From: Allobosea lathyri
GTDB taxonomy: Bacteria; Pseudomonadota; Alphaproteobacteria; Rhizobiales; Beijerinckiaceae
Length of the DNA: 64,000 nt
Direction of reading: 5' to 3'
NCBI RefSeq assembly: GCF_900108245.1
Contig: NZ_FNUY01000014.1
Coordinates: 36,765 to 100,764 of the forward strand
The notes under the pieces are model-generated. The model saw only the letters and a list, made by a program, of their open reading frames with translations, was not told where the DNA came from and made no database searches. Below, piece by piece: positions 17,177 through 25,790 of this stretch. Numbering within the stretch: position 1 is the first letter of the stretch; each line of letters begins with the position of its first letter. The translations under genes and the position numbers were made by a program.

Positions 17177-18499
17177 ATGACAAGGGCATGGCGGCGCGTT
17201 GTTTCTGCTCTTTGTATCGCGCTGATGACCGTGCAGCAGGCAACAGCCTTCGCGAGCCCGCACGGCGCAGCAGCTCGCGCCGTGGTGAGCCACGCCGGCG
17301 ACGCAGATATTCACCTGACGCAAGGGCGCGGCAACAGCTATACGCCACCGCCAGCCTATCGAGCGCCTTCCTACAGCCCCCCGGCCTATAGAGCGCCCAC
17401 ACCGGCTCCGGCCTTCCGGCAGCCAACAGTACCAACTTATCGCCCCGCCCAGCCGGTTCAGCGCCCGGCGACAACGCAACCGCGCATTGCTCCCGTTGCG
17501 CCGTCCGGTCCGTCTCCCTATGCGCGCCCGTTCGTCCCGCCGCTTCGTGCCGGAAATCCCGTCGCGGGACCAAATTCCCGTTTCGGAATCGGAGCTGTAC
17601 AGGTCGGCGCTCGCTCAACGGGAGGCTACATCTCTCGCTTCGGGGCGTCCTCAGCGCTGACCGCGCCCGCGTTAGCGATACGGCGGAATGCAAATGTCAC
17701 GAATGTGGTGGCATCAAGGATCGCCTCTGTTGGCATCGCAGGGCGCACGACGTCCGCCTTCAACCGAGCAGCAAGCGCAAGCCCGACAGCGGCGTCATCT
17801 CAGGCAGCGCGCCGCATCGCTGCGATTGGCGCAGGCGCTGCGGCGGTCGCGCTCGTTGCCCGCGCGCCAACGAAAGCCGCGAACGACAACAGCTACTCTT
17901 CCAATGGCGGTGGGGGCTCAAAGCCCCCACCCAACGCCAAATCGCCGCCGAGGGCGCAACCCGAGTACCTGGTTCTGGCAACCGGCAACCGCACACTGGT
18001 CGGTCAGTTTCTGGGGAGCGGGAATCCTCGCGGTAATTTGGGCGGTGGAACTGTGGGGTTGCGGCAAAGACAAGAATTTCTGAGCCAAACTGCAGTTCAT
18101 AAAAGCATGAAGCTCCTTCAGGAGCGCATCGCTGGCATGAAACATTTAGTAGCGAATGATAAGGAGCATACAGCCTCTAAGACATCCCAATCTGACGATT
18201 GGCATTTACTAAGTGGAATGCTTCGAACCGCGGCGGCAGGCAAGGGCGACCACACCGTGGGTTTTGCCAAACGAGAGCAGGCGAAGGCGGCTGGAGAAGC
18301 ATGGGTAGGGCCTAACGCCAAGACTGCCAGCGACGGGCGCACATTGGTGAGCGAAGATGGATTGCGGCAATTTCGCCCTCCGTCCGGAAAGCCGCGCGCT
18401 GGCTTGCTTGCCCCTACTAGAATTCAGGCTAATTTGCAAAGTCGATCGCGAATAAACGATAGTTGGACCAACAATGCCCACATAGACATCGCTGATTGA
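17177..18499 (+). CDS. Secreted proline-rich protein with polymorphic-toxin-like C-terminus
   Basis: A 440-residue protein. A signal peptide (residues 1 to about 26, MTRAWRRVVSALCIALMTVQ...) leads into a Pro/Tyr-rich region (about 45-120, repeated YRAPSYSPPAYRAP), an Ala-rich region with repeated RIASVGIAG/RIAAIGAGAA, and a distinct C-terminal domain from about residue 330. That domain contains GEAWVGPNAK, LVSEDGLRQFRPPSGKP and a final NNAHIDIAD, a pattern I recall from C-termini of bacterial polymorphic (RHS/CDI-type) toxins. Coding DNA for it is low in GC (45% over 18061-18180), unlike the GC-rich front part, consistent with a swapped-in toxin tip. No dedicated immunity gene is evident directly downstream. 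A structural or envelope role is the alternative. Confidence 0.65.
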   Translation: MTRAWRRVVSALCIALMTVQQATAFASPHGAAARAVVSHAGDADIHLTQGRGNSYTPPPAYRAPSYSPPAYRAPTPAPAFRQPTVPTYRPAQPVQRPATTQPRIAPVAPSGPSPYARPFVPPLRAGNPVAGPNSRFGIGAVQVGARSTGGYISRFGASSALTAPALAIRRNANVTNVVASRIASVGIAGRTTSAFNRAASASPTAASSQAARRIAAIGAGAAAVALVARAPTKAANDNSYSSNGGGGSKPPPNAKSPPRAQPEYLVLATGNRTLVGQFLGSGNPRGNLGGGTVGLRQRQEFLSQTAVHKSMKLLQERIAGMKHLVANDKEHTASKTSQSDDWHLLSGMLRTAAAGKGDHTVGFAKREQAKAAGEAWVGPNAKTASDGRTLVSEDGLRQFRPPSGKPRAGLLAPTRIQANLQSRSRINDSWTNNAHIDIAD

Positions 18500-18785
18500 A
18501 ATGAAGCATGAAGTAAGATACATAAATTACCCTGATATTCGTCTAGATAATTTCTACAAATACAACAATTATTCTATTTACATATATATGTATGTCTGGG
18601 CGTAAGCGTAATTCGCCGACCGAAGCGACAAGGTCTGGTGGGATCGGCTAGGTTCTGTCCGGGGCGAACCCGAGCTGTTCCGCCGAAATGTTGACATTCG
18701 AAATGTCCAGCTTGCAAGTTCGGGGGTGCCCTTAACGCTAAGGCCGTGAGCCTGACTGGCCGGCGTGACATTGGTTGGAGGTTTT
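18500..18785. other. Non-coding gap after the toxin-like gene
   Basis: 286 nt with no convincing gene. The first 100 nt are AT-rich and include the perfect 14-bp palindrome TACATATATATGTA (18579-18592). The rest is GC-rich without recognised content. An immunity gene would be expected here if the upstream gene is a toxin, but no credible frame is seen on either strand. Confidence 0.5.
18579..18592. repeat. 14-bp AT palindrome TACATATATATGTA
   Basis: A perfect palindrome in an AT-rich trough just after the toxin-like gene. It could be an operator or simply low-complexity DNA. Confidence 0.4.
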
Positions 18786-19100
18786 GTGGGGAACGCTTTT
18801 CCGAATGGCACAGTCCATGAGGCACGTGAGGACTTTCAAGCAGCCGTGCGTTCAGATCCAAAGGTCTTTGCGCTTTGGGAGAACCTGACGCCGCTTGGTC
18901 GAAACGAGTTCATCTGCTGGGTCGATGACGCGAAGCAGCCAGCGACGCGTCAACGCCGGATCGAGCGAACTTGTGAGGAAATTTTGGAAGGAAAAAAGCG
19001 GCCATGCTGTTGGGCGGGTTGTATTCACCGTGCCGACAAAGCGCCAAGCCGGTGGCAGCAGGCCGTCCTGATTGATAAGAAGGGGAAGAGCGGCCCATAA
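18786..19100 (+). CDS. YdeI/OmpD-associated family protein
   Basis: A 104-residue protein matching the C-terminal half of the YdeI/OmdA (bacteriocin-protection) family: FALWENLTPLGRNEFICWVD then KQPATRQRRIERTCEEILEG, with a short Cys-containing tail KRPCCW. Full family members are often 150-200 residues, so this is a short form or lacks the N-terminal DUF1905 half. The GTG at 18786 is preferred because GGAGG lies 4 nt before it; GTG 18765 is in frame but has no ribosome site. In enterobacteria YdeI is linked to resistance to cationic peptides. Its position after a toxin-like gene is suggestive, but the family is common and not a known immunity partner. Confidence 0.7.
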   Translation: MGNAFPNGTVHEAREDFQAAVRSDPKVFALWENLTPLGRNEFICWVDDAKQPATRQRRIERTCEEILEGKKRPCCWAGCIHRADKAPSRWQQAVLIDKKGKSGP

Positions 19101-19468
19101 GCCGGTCAACAAGCGGACACTCGATTGCGTCGTTGCCGGGCGAAAGCGGCCGGGTCGCATTTCACCAGGACCGGTCGTTCCCAAAGCAGTGCAAGACCTC
19201 GAGCGAGGGCGGGCCCGGCGCCTAAAGCCATTATCGCCAAGGTCTGCTTCCAGGGAAACGCCAACGGCAGCTGCTGGCGCAATGACCACAACAAGAAAGG
19301 GGGCGCTGCCGCCTGGAGGCATCAAAACTATCCGTTCTTGGTCAATCACATCGGTCGTATCTGTGATCTCTGTGATACCGGAGCCCGATAAAAGCCATGA
19401 TGCGACAGCGACGGCGTTCCGATCAGTATTGATCGACACCCGCGCAATCAGCGGTAAGGTCGGCGGGC
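19101..19468. other. Intergenic region before the antiporter
   Basis: 368 nt. Open frames on both strands here have no family features, no ribosome site and overlap each other. I see no promoter, repeat or RNA gene I can support. Confidence 0.4.
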
Positions 19469-21013
19469 ATGATCTTCTTTGAATCGATCCTCGCCATCAT
19501 GTTCGGGGCCGTGATCCTCGCTGCAGCAGCGCGGCGGGCGGGAATCCCCTATCCCGTGGTGCTCGCCATCGGCGGGACGGCCCTTGCCTTCATCCCCCAT
19601 GCGCCGCGCATAGCGCTCGATCCGGAGCTGGTGCTGGCCCTGTTTGTCGCGCCGATCCTGCTTGATGCGGCCTTCGACAGCTCCCCGCGCGATCTACGCC
19701 GGAACTGGCTGCCGGTGGGTAGCCTGGTCTTCGTCGCGGTCGGCGTCACGACGGTCGTCGTCGCCATCGTGGCGCGGTGGTTCGTGCCTGACCTGCCCTG
19801 GGCTGCCGCGATCGCGCTTGGTGCGATCGTCGCGCCGCCCGACGCTGTCGCGGCTACGGCGATCCTGAGAAAGGTGCGGCCACCGCATCGTATCGTCGTG
19901 ATCCTCGAGGGTGAGAGCCTGCTGAACGACGCGACCGCGCTGCTGATCTACCGCCTCGCGCTGGGAGCGGTCGCGGCCGGCAGTTTCAGCGTGACGAGTG
20001 CGCTGCCAGCCTTTGCGCTCGTCACGTTCGGCAGTCTCGTCCTCGGCGCTCTCCTCGGCCTGGTTGCAGTGCGGCTGCTCGCGCTGTTCCGGGACCCGCC
20101 GAGCGCCATCATCCTGCAATTCATCTCGACCTTCGGTGTCTGGATCCTGGCTGAGCGGCTGCATCTATCGGGGATCATCACCATCGTCGTCTATGGCATC
20201 ACCCTTGCCAGGACGGCGCCGGAACGGACCAGCGCGCGGTTGCGCATCCCATCCTATGCGGTCTGGGAAACCACCGTCTTCGTGCTCCAGGTGCTGGCCT
20301 TCGTGCTCGTCGGCCTGCAATTGCGGCCCATCCTCGACAGCCTCGATGCGGCGCAGCGCGTCCAATATACCTGGATCGCGCTCGCGGTCCTCGCAACCGT
20401 CATTCTGGTGCGGCTGACCTGGGTGATGACCTACAGGGCGCTGGCCGCCCTGCGCCCCGGCGGCGCCGCCAACGCGAGCGAAAAAGCGGCATCGCTGCAG
20501 ACCGCAAAGGGCAGCGTGATCGTCGCCTGGAGCGGGATGCGCGGCATCGTCACACTCGCCGCCGCCTACGCCCTTCCCGCCGACTTTCCCTACCGGGACA
20601 TGATCCTCGTCTGTGCCTTCACGGTCGTGGTCGGCACACTCCTGATCCAAGGGCTGACTTTGGCGCCGCTGCTGCGCTATCTCGCCATCAGCGACGACCG
20701 CCCGGTCGACCGCGAGTTCGCCATCGCGCGCAAGGCCGCGCTGGAGGCCGCGATCGGATCCCTCGAAGGCGCGCTGCCGCCGGCAGCTGTGGCGATCCGG
20801 CAAGAGTATCGCGACATGCTGGAGCAGACCGGGCGCAACGCGCGGCTCGACACCGACCATAACGCCCTGCGGCGGACGGCCATCGCGGCGGCGCGCCGCA
20901 CCGCCTTCGATCTGAGGCAGCGCGGAATCGTCGGCGATGACGCTTTCCACCGGCTCGAGGAGGAACTCGACTGGCTGGAACTGGGGGCCGCGCCACGGGA
21001 GGGGACGGCATGA
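19469..21013 (+). CDS. CPA1-family Na+(K+)/H+ antiporter
   Basis: A 514-residue inner-membrane antiporter of the CPA1 (NhaP-like) family. About 12 membrane helices cover residues 1-415. Conserved motifs include APPDAVAATAIL with the ion-binding Asp, ILEGESLLNDATALLIYRLA with the ND pair, and SGMRGIVTLAAAYALP. A cytoplasmic helical tail (about 415-514) is probably regulatory. It exchanges cytoplasmic sodium or potassium for protons. Its stop overlaps the start of an amine oxidase gene (ATGA), an unusual partner. Confidence 0.92.
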   Translation: MIFFESILAIMFGAVILAAAARRAGIPYPVVLAIGGTALAFIPHAPRIALDPELVLALFVAPILLDAAFDSSPRDLRRNWLPVGSLVFVAVGVTTVVVAIVARWFVPDLPWAAAIALGAIVAPPDAVAATAILRKVRPPHRIVVILEGESLLNDATALLIYRLALGAVAAGSFSVTSALPAFALVTFGSLVLGALLGLVAVRLLALFRDPPSAIILQFISTFGVWILAERLHLSGIITIVVYGITLARTAPERTSARLRIPSYAVWETTVFVLQVLAFVLVGLQLRPILDSLDAAQRVQYTWIALAVLATVILVRLTWVMTYRALAALRPGGAANASEKAASLQTAKGSVIVAWSGMRGIVTLAAAYALPADFPYRDMILVCAFTVVVGTLLIQGLTLAPLLRYLAISDDRPVDREFAIARKAALEAAIGSLEGALPPAAVAIRQEYRDMLEQTGRNARLDTDHNALRRTAIAAARRTAFDLRQRGIVGDDAFHRLEEELDWLELGAAPREGTA

Positions 21014-22263
21014 AGACGCTCGACGTCGCCATCGTAGGAGCCGGCGCGGCCGGGGTTGCGGCGGGCCGGCTCCTCGCGGCGTCCGGGCTCGACGTGCTGC
21101 TGATCGAGGCGACCGACAGGATCGGCGGCCGGGCTCATACCGCCGTCAGTGACGGCCTGCACTTCGATCTCGGCTGCGGCTGGCTGCATTCGGCGGACCG
21201 GAACCCCTGGGCTTCGCTGGCGCCGGAGCTCGGCTTCCATGTCGATCGCACTACGCCGCCATGGCGCAGCCAGTTTCGCGATCTCGGATTTCCCGCCGCC
21301 GAGCAGCGCGCGGCCAGTGCAGCCTTCGGGCGTTTCGAGCAGCGCCTGCGTGAGACGCCTCTCGCCAGCGACCGCGCCTCGGACCTGCTGGAGCCTGGTG
21401 ACCGCTGGACACCCTATCTCGAAGCCCTCAGCGGCTACATCAACGGCACCGAACTGGAGCATCTCTCGGTTCGCGACTATCTCGCCTATGCCGATGCGGA
21501 GACCGGCGTGAACTGGCGCGTCGTCGAGGGCTACGGCACGCTCGTGGCCGCCGCGGCCAGGGGCGTCCCGGTCACGCTCGACACGCCGGTCTCGACGATC
21601 GACGCATCGCGCCGGGCACTGCGGCTGACCACACCGAGGGGCACGCTCGATGCCACGAGCGTCATCGTTACGATCCCGACGGATGTCCTTGCATCCGGCG
21701 CGCTGCGTCTGCCCCCACGGGCCGTGGATCACATCGATGCCGCCACGCGGCTTCCGCTTGGTCTGGCGGACAAGATCATCTTCAGGCTCGCGGATTGCGA
21801 GGGATTCGAGCCCGATACCCAGGTGCTTGGTAATCCGCATTCGGTGCGAACTGCGAGCTATCATCTACGGCCTTTCGGCCGTCCACTGATCGAAGGCTTC
21901 GTGGGGGGCGCGGCCGCGCGCGAATTTGAAGCCGACGGCGACGCAATGGCCGCCTTCGCGCTTGATGAGCTGGCCGGGCTTTTCGGCTCGGGGATCAGGA
22001 ACCGGCTGACGCCGATCGCCCAATCGCGCTGGGGCCGCCTGCCTTTCTCGCAGGGCTCTTACAGCCATGCCCTTCCAGGCCATGCCGACGCCCGCGCGGT
22101 CCTCGCCAGCGATATCGACGGGCGGATCTACTTCGCCGGCGAGGCCTGCTCGGCGCTCGATTTCTCGACCGCGCACGGAGCCTATCAGACCGGGCTTTCC
22201 TCCGCACAGGGCATTCTGCAAAATCGCGGCATCGCTTTCGCTGGCGCAAAGTTCAAATCTTGA
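21010..22263 (+). CDS. Flavin monoamine oxidase family protein
   Basis: A 417-residue FAD-dependent amine oxidase. The N-terminal dinucleotide-binding motif is VAIVGAGAAGVAAGRLL, followed by EATDRIGGRAHT, the second FAD contact of this family. The C-terminal FAD motif is GRIYFAGEACSALDFSTAHG, matching the GE-x3-(11)-GA-x2-SG region of monoamine oxidases. No export signal is seen. It should oxidise an amine (a polyamine or amino acid is possible) to an imine with release of peroxide; the substrate is unknown. Translation is coupled to the upstream antiporter. Confidence 0.88.
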   Translation: MKTLDVAIVGAGAAGVAAGRLLAASGLDVLLIEATDRIGGRAHTAVSDGLHFDLGCGWLHSADRNPWASLAPELGFHVDRTTPPWRSQFRDLGFPAAEQRAASAAFGRFEQRLRETPLASDRASDLLEPGDRWTPYLEALSGYINGTELEHLSVRDYLAYADAETGVNWRVVEGYGTLVAAAARGVPVTLDTPVSTIDASRRALRLTTPRGTLDATSVIVTIPTDVLASGALRLPPRAVDHIDAATRLPLGLADKIIFRLADCEGFEPDTQVLGNPHSVRTASYHLRPFGRPLIEGFVGGAAAREFEADGDAMAAFALDELAGLFGSGIRNRLTPIAQSRWGRLPFSQGSYSHALPGHADARAVLASDIDGRIYFAGEACSALDFSTAHGAYQTGLSSAQGILQNRGIAFAGAKFKS

Positions 22264-22290
22264 TTTGACCTCACGTGAGACAGAGCGGCT

Positions 22291-22452
22291 CAGCGTGAGC
22301 AAGGACTGTGCGGTTTCGAGTTCGTCAATGAGTGCATTCTCGGTGATCTCCAGCAGGATACGCGAAAAGGGAAATCGGGTTCGTTGAACAACCGCCTCGA
22401 TTTGGGACGGAAGTGCGACGTCCCGAAATTGAAGCGGTGAAATATTGAAGGC
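22291..22452 (-). pseudogene. EAL-domain (c-di-GMP phosphodiesterase) fragment
   Basis: About 53 minus-strand codons match the middle of an EAL domain: FNISPLQFRDVALPSQI and RILLEITENALIDELE. The EAL motif itself, the metal-binding residues and any N-terminal sensor are absent. It is a relic, not a functional enzyme. Confidence 0.75.
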
Positions 22453-22578
22453 GAGCTGGAATGTGCACCCCACTGAAGCGCCAGATTCAGCCAAGTGAAC
22501 CTCCAAGACGAACGAGGGGCGTGGCGAATTCGCGTGATCGGTGCTAACGAAAGAGATTATCCGGTTTGACCGAGTTTG

Positions 22579-23481
22579 ATGCAGCTGAATCCGCTTCTTC
22601 ACGCTGAACTCGTTACAGGGCGAAGGCAATCGGCTCTGATCGACCTTTGGTCGACAACAGGCTTCGCCGCGGCTGTCAGCGACGTCACGGGCCCGCATGT
22701 CTACGAGTTCGGGGCACTTCCGGTTCCGACGGTCGCGATCACGCTCTATGACGTTCGCCGGCATGTACTGATCGAAAACGGCAGGGTCCGGCGGGACGCT
22801 CCCGTTCACGCGGGGCGTTTCCGTATCGGGCAACCCGGGCGCAGCGTGGTCGTGGATGCCGTACCTGAGGTCGGGTCCGGAAAGCTGCTGCTGCTTTACC
22901 TTGGCGAAGCGCTGCTACGGGAGGTGGCCGCGGCGCGCGGATCGGCGGGCCCGATCGCTCTGATGGACCTTGCATGGGACACCGCAGATCCGCTGCTTGA
23001 GATGTCGGCTCAACGGCTGGTCGAGGCCAGCGACAGCGGGCACCGGCCTAATGCACTGTTGGCTGAGCAGGTCGCCTACACGCTCGCGCTGCACCTGTCG
23101 GACCGCTACGCGGCGCCGGGCACACTGAAATCCGAGCGTCTGCCGAGCCTGGACGAGACGATGCGCGCGCGCGTCGCCGAGTTCGTGCGAGCCGATCCCG
23201 GCGCTCCGGTCACTTTGGCGGCGATGGCGCAGGTCGCGGGCATGAGCCCTTCCAACTTTATCCGAAGCTTCAAGCGCTCGACCGGCCTCACGCCGCATCG
23301 CTTCGTGGTGGAGCAACGGGTTCTCGTCGCCCGGCGGCTGCTCGCGACATCCGACCTGCCGATCGTCGAGATCGCCCTGGCGGTCGGCTTCTCCTCACAA
23401 TCGCATTTCGGCGTCGCCTTTCGAGCCGTGACCGGCGAGAGCCCGGCGCGCTATCGCCGCCTGCAACGCGGGTATGGGTAA
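22579..23481 (+). CDS. AraC-family transcriptional regulator
   Basis: A 300-residue regulator. The N-terminal part (1-190) is probably the effector-binding or dimerisation region. The C-terminal 100 residues form the two AraC helix-turn-helix units: VTLAAMAQVAGMSPSNFIRS with FKRSTGLTPHRFV, and PIVEIALAVGFSSQSHFGVA with FRAVTGESPARYRR. ATG 22579 is used; a TTG lies one codon earlier. It is 127 nt upstream of, and co-oriented with, an aromatic-acid-type transporter operon and is the obvious candidate regulator for it. Confidence 0.9.
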   Translation: MQLNPLLHAELVTGRRQSALIDLWSTTGFAAAVSDVTGPHVYEFGALPVPTVAITLYDVRRHVLIENGRVRRDAPVHAGRFRIGQPGRSVVVDAVPEVGSGKLLLLYLGEALLREVAAARGSAGPIALMDLAWDTADPLLEMSAQRLVEASDSGHRPNALLAEQVAYTLALHLSDRYAAPGTLKSERLPSLDETMRARVAEFVRADPGAPVTLAAMAQVAGMSPSNFIRSFKRSTGLTPHRFVVEQRVLVARRLLATSDLPIVEIALAVGFSSQSHFGVAFRAVTGESPARYRRLQRGYG

Positions 23482-23608
23482 TTTTTCGACAAAACGCCGG
23501 ATATCAGGGTGCCGCTGGAGAATTTTCCGGCAGACGTCTTTGGGCGTTTTGGGAGACCTGTCCTCTTGAGCGAATCGCCCATGGAAGGCGATGCGAGGGA
23601 GGTTACGA

Positions 23609-24895
23609 ATGGCAACATCTTCAAGCACGGTCGCGCCGATCGAGGATACCAGCCTGACCGGCTTCTACAGGGACATGACCGTCCCCGAGAAGCGCACGTT
23701 CTGGGCCTGCGCCACGGGCTGGGCGCTCGACGGGATGGATTTCATGATCTACCCGCTGGTGATCGGCACGATCATCATGCTGTGGCAGGTAGATGCTGGC
23801 ACCGCCGGCCTTGCCGGTACCGTGACATTGCTGGCTTCGGCGCTCGGCGGATGGGGCGCGGGCTATCTCGCCGACCGCATCGGCCGGGTCCGCACGCTCC
23901 AACTGACCATCATCTGGTTCTCTTTCTTTTCGCTGCTCTGTGCATTCGCGCAGAATTTCGAGCAGCTCCTGATCTTCCGTGCCTTGCTGGGGCTTGGCTT
24001 CGGTGGCGAATGGGCGGCTGGCGCCGTGCTGATGGGAGAAACGATCCGCGCACAGTACCGGGGACGTGCGGTTGGCTCGGTCCAGTCGGGGTGGGCGGTC
24101 GGCTGGGGGCTCGCCGTGCTGGCGCAGGCGGCGCTGTTCTCGCTGCTACCGGCGGAGCAGGCCTGGCGCTGGATGTTCGCGATCGGAGCGCTGCCGGCGC
24201 TGCTGGTCCTGTATCTGCGCGCCTATGTGAAGGAGCCGGAGGTCTCGGTCGAAGCCCGCGCCAAGCTTGCAGCCACCGGCGACCGCCCGTCGATCCTCGA
24301 GATCTTCCAAGGCCCGATTCTGAAGACGACCATCCTGGCTTCGCTCGTTACCACCGGCTGCCAGGGCGGTTACTACGCCATCACCTTCTGGGTGCCACGC
24401 TTCCTGACGACGGAACGGAAGCTCTCGATCGTGAGCTCGACCGGTTATCTTTCGGCTGTGATCATCGGTTCCTTCGTCGGCTATCTCGTCGGTGCCTGGT
24501 TCGCCGACAAATATGGCCGCCGCAGCCTGTTCCTTTCCTTTTCGCTCGGGGCCATGGTGGTCGTACTCGCCTATACGCAGCTTCCGCTGTCGAACGAACT
24601 GCTCTGGGTTCTCGGTTTTCCGCTCGGCTTCTTCGCCTCCGGCTATTTCTCGGGCATGGGCGCCTTCCTGACAGAACTCTATCCGACCAGGCTGCGCGGC
24701 TCCGGCCAGGGCTTCTGCTATAATTTCGGACGGGGTGTCGGCGCGCTCTTTCCCTTCCTCGTGGGGTACTTGTCGCAAGTAACGTCGCTGGCCAACGCGA
24801 TCTGCCTCTTCGCCCTCGTCGCCTATGTCCTGTTCTTCCTGGCGGCTTATGCGCTGCCAGAGACGCGCGGCAAGGTGCTGCACGCCGATGCGTGA
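23609..24895 (+). CDS. MFS transporter, aromatic acid:H+ symporter type
   Basis: A 428-residue major facilitator with 12 predicted helices. The first helix region WALDGMDFMIYPLVIGTI carries the Asp motif typical of the aromatic acid:H+ symporter group, and the loop 2-3 motif is GYLADRIGRVRT. The start at 23609 is chosen because GAGGGAGG precedes it at good spacing; an in-frame start at 23591 is weaker. The stop overlaps the amidohydrolase start by 8 nt. Together with that enzyme it probably imports and degrades an aromatic or related carboxylic acid. Confidence 0.88.
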   Translation: MATSSSTVAPIEDTSLTGFYRDMTVPEKRTFWACATGWALDGMDFMIYPLVIGTIIMLWQVDAGTAGLAGTVTLLASALGGWGAGYLADRIGRVRTLQLTIIWFSFFSLLCAFAQNFEQLLIFRALLGLGFGGEWAAGAVLMGETIRAQYRGRAVGSVQSGWAVGWGLAVLAQAALFSLLPAEQAWRWMFAIGALPALLVLYLRAYVKEPEVSVEARAKLAATGDRPSILEIFQGPILKTTILASLVTTGCQGGYYAITFWVPRFLTTERKLSIVSSTGYLSAVIIGSFVGYLVGAWFADKYGRRSLFLSFSLGAMVVVLAYTQLPLSNELLWVLGFPLGFFASGYFSGMGAFLTELYPTRLRGSGQGFCYNFGRGVGALFPFLVGYLSQVTSLANAICLFALVAYVLFFLAAYALPETRGKVLHADA

Positions 24896-25790
24896 GACGG
24901 CTTCTCCAACCGATCGGGCCCCGGCCTGCCCAGGGCCCGATCCCCATCCTCGCCGGCCGATGCGCTTCGCCGTGCCGAAAGGGGCGGTCGATACCCACGC
25001 TCATGTCATCGGGCAACCTCCGGCTCACCCGTTCGTGGCCGGCAGGAGCTACACGCCCGCACCAGCCACGCCCGAGAGCTATTTCGCGATGCTGGACGCA
25101 ACGGGTATGACCTATGGTGTCCTGGTTCAAGTCAGCGTCCACGGCACGCACAACAGCCTGATGGTCGAGACCCTGAAGGCGAACCGCGACCGGCTGCGCG
25201 GCATCGCCGTCATCCCGCTCGGCCTGCCCGATAAAGAGCTGTTGGCGCTCAAGGAAGCAGGGGTCGTCGGCTTGCGCCTCAATATCCTGTATGGCGGCGG
25301 GATCGGCTTCGACCAGTTGAACGACTATGCGGCTCTGGCCAAAGAGATGGGTTGGCATCTGCAGTTCCTGATCGACGCCAGGGATCTGTCTCCGCTGGCC
25401 CCGAAGCTCGCCCGCCTGCCCGTGCCCTTCGTCGTCGATCATTGGGGGCATTTTCCCGTCGCGCGGGGAATCCACGATCCCGGCTTCCAGACGCTTGTCT
25501 CGCTCGTGCGCGATGGCGCCTGGGTCAAGCTCTCGGGCGCCTACCGCAACACGGTCGAGGGCCCACCCTATGCGGACACGGTTCCCTTTGCCCGCCTGCT
25601 TCATGAGGCCGCGCCCGAGCGCTGCGTCTGGGGGTCGGATTGGCCGCATGTCGCGCATTGGCAGCACATGATGAATGTCGGCGATCTGCTCGACCTGCTC
25701 GTCGACTGGGTGCCAAATCCGGCTGCCCGCGACCGGGTTCTCACCGGCAACGCACACCGCCTCTACGGCTTTGGGCAGCAAGGCTCATGA
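24888..25790 (+). CDS. Amidohydrolase-2 family (2-pyrone-4,6-dicarboxylate lactonase-like) hydrolase
   Basis: A 300-residue metal-dependent hydrolase of the amidohydrolase-2 (PF04909-type) family. The metal-binding HxH is in VDTHAHVIG, further conserved sites are FVVDHWGHFP and CVWGSDWPH with the catalytic Asp. LigI-type lactonases of lignin-derived aromatic catabolism have this layout, but a broader set of lactonases and decarboxylases also does. It is co-translated with the transporter (8-nt overlap) and with the truncated oxidase (ATGA). Confidence 0.85.
   Translation: MRETASPTDRAPACPGPDPHPRRPMRFAVPKGAVDTHAHVIGQPPAHPFVAGRSYTPAPATPESYFAMLDATGMTYGVLVQVSVHGTHNSLMVETLKANRDRLRGIAVIPLGLPDKELLALKEAGVVGLRLNILYGGGIGFDQLNDYAALAKEMGWHLQFLIDARDLSPLAPKLARLPVPFVVDHWGHFPVARGIHDPGFQTLVSLVRDGAWVKLSGAYRNTVEGPPYADTVPFARLLHEAAPERCVWGSDWPHVAHWQHMMNVGDLLDLLVDWVPNPAARDRVLTGNAHRLYGFGQQGS

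Noticed and set aside
18574..18861. Minus-strand 95-codon frame as an immunity gene for the toxin-like protein
   Set aside because: Wrong strand for the usual arrangement, low-complexity composition, and it overlaps the start of the YdeI-family gene.
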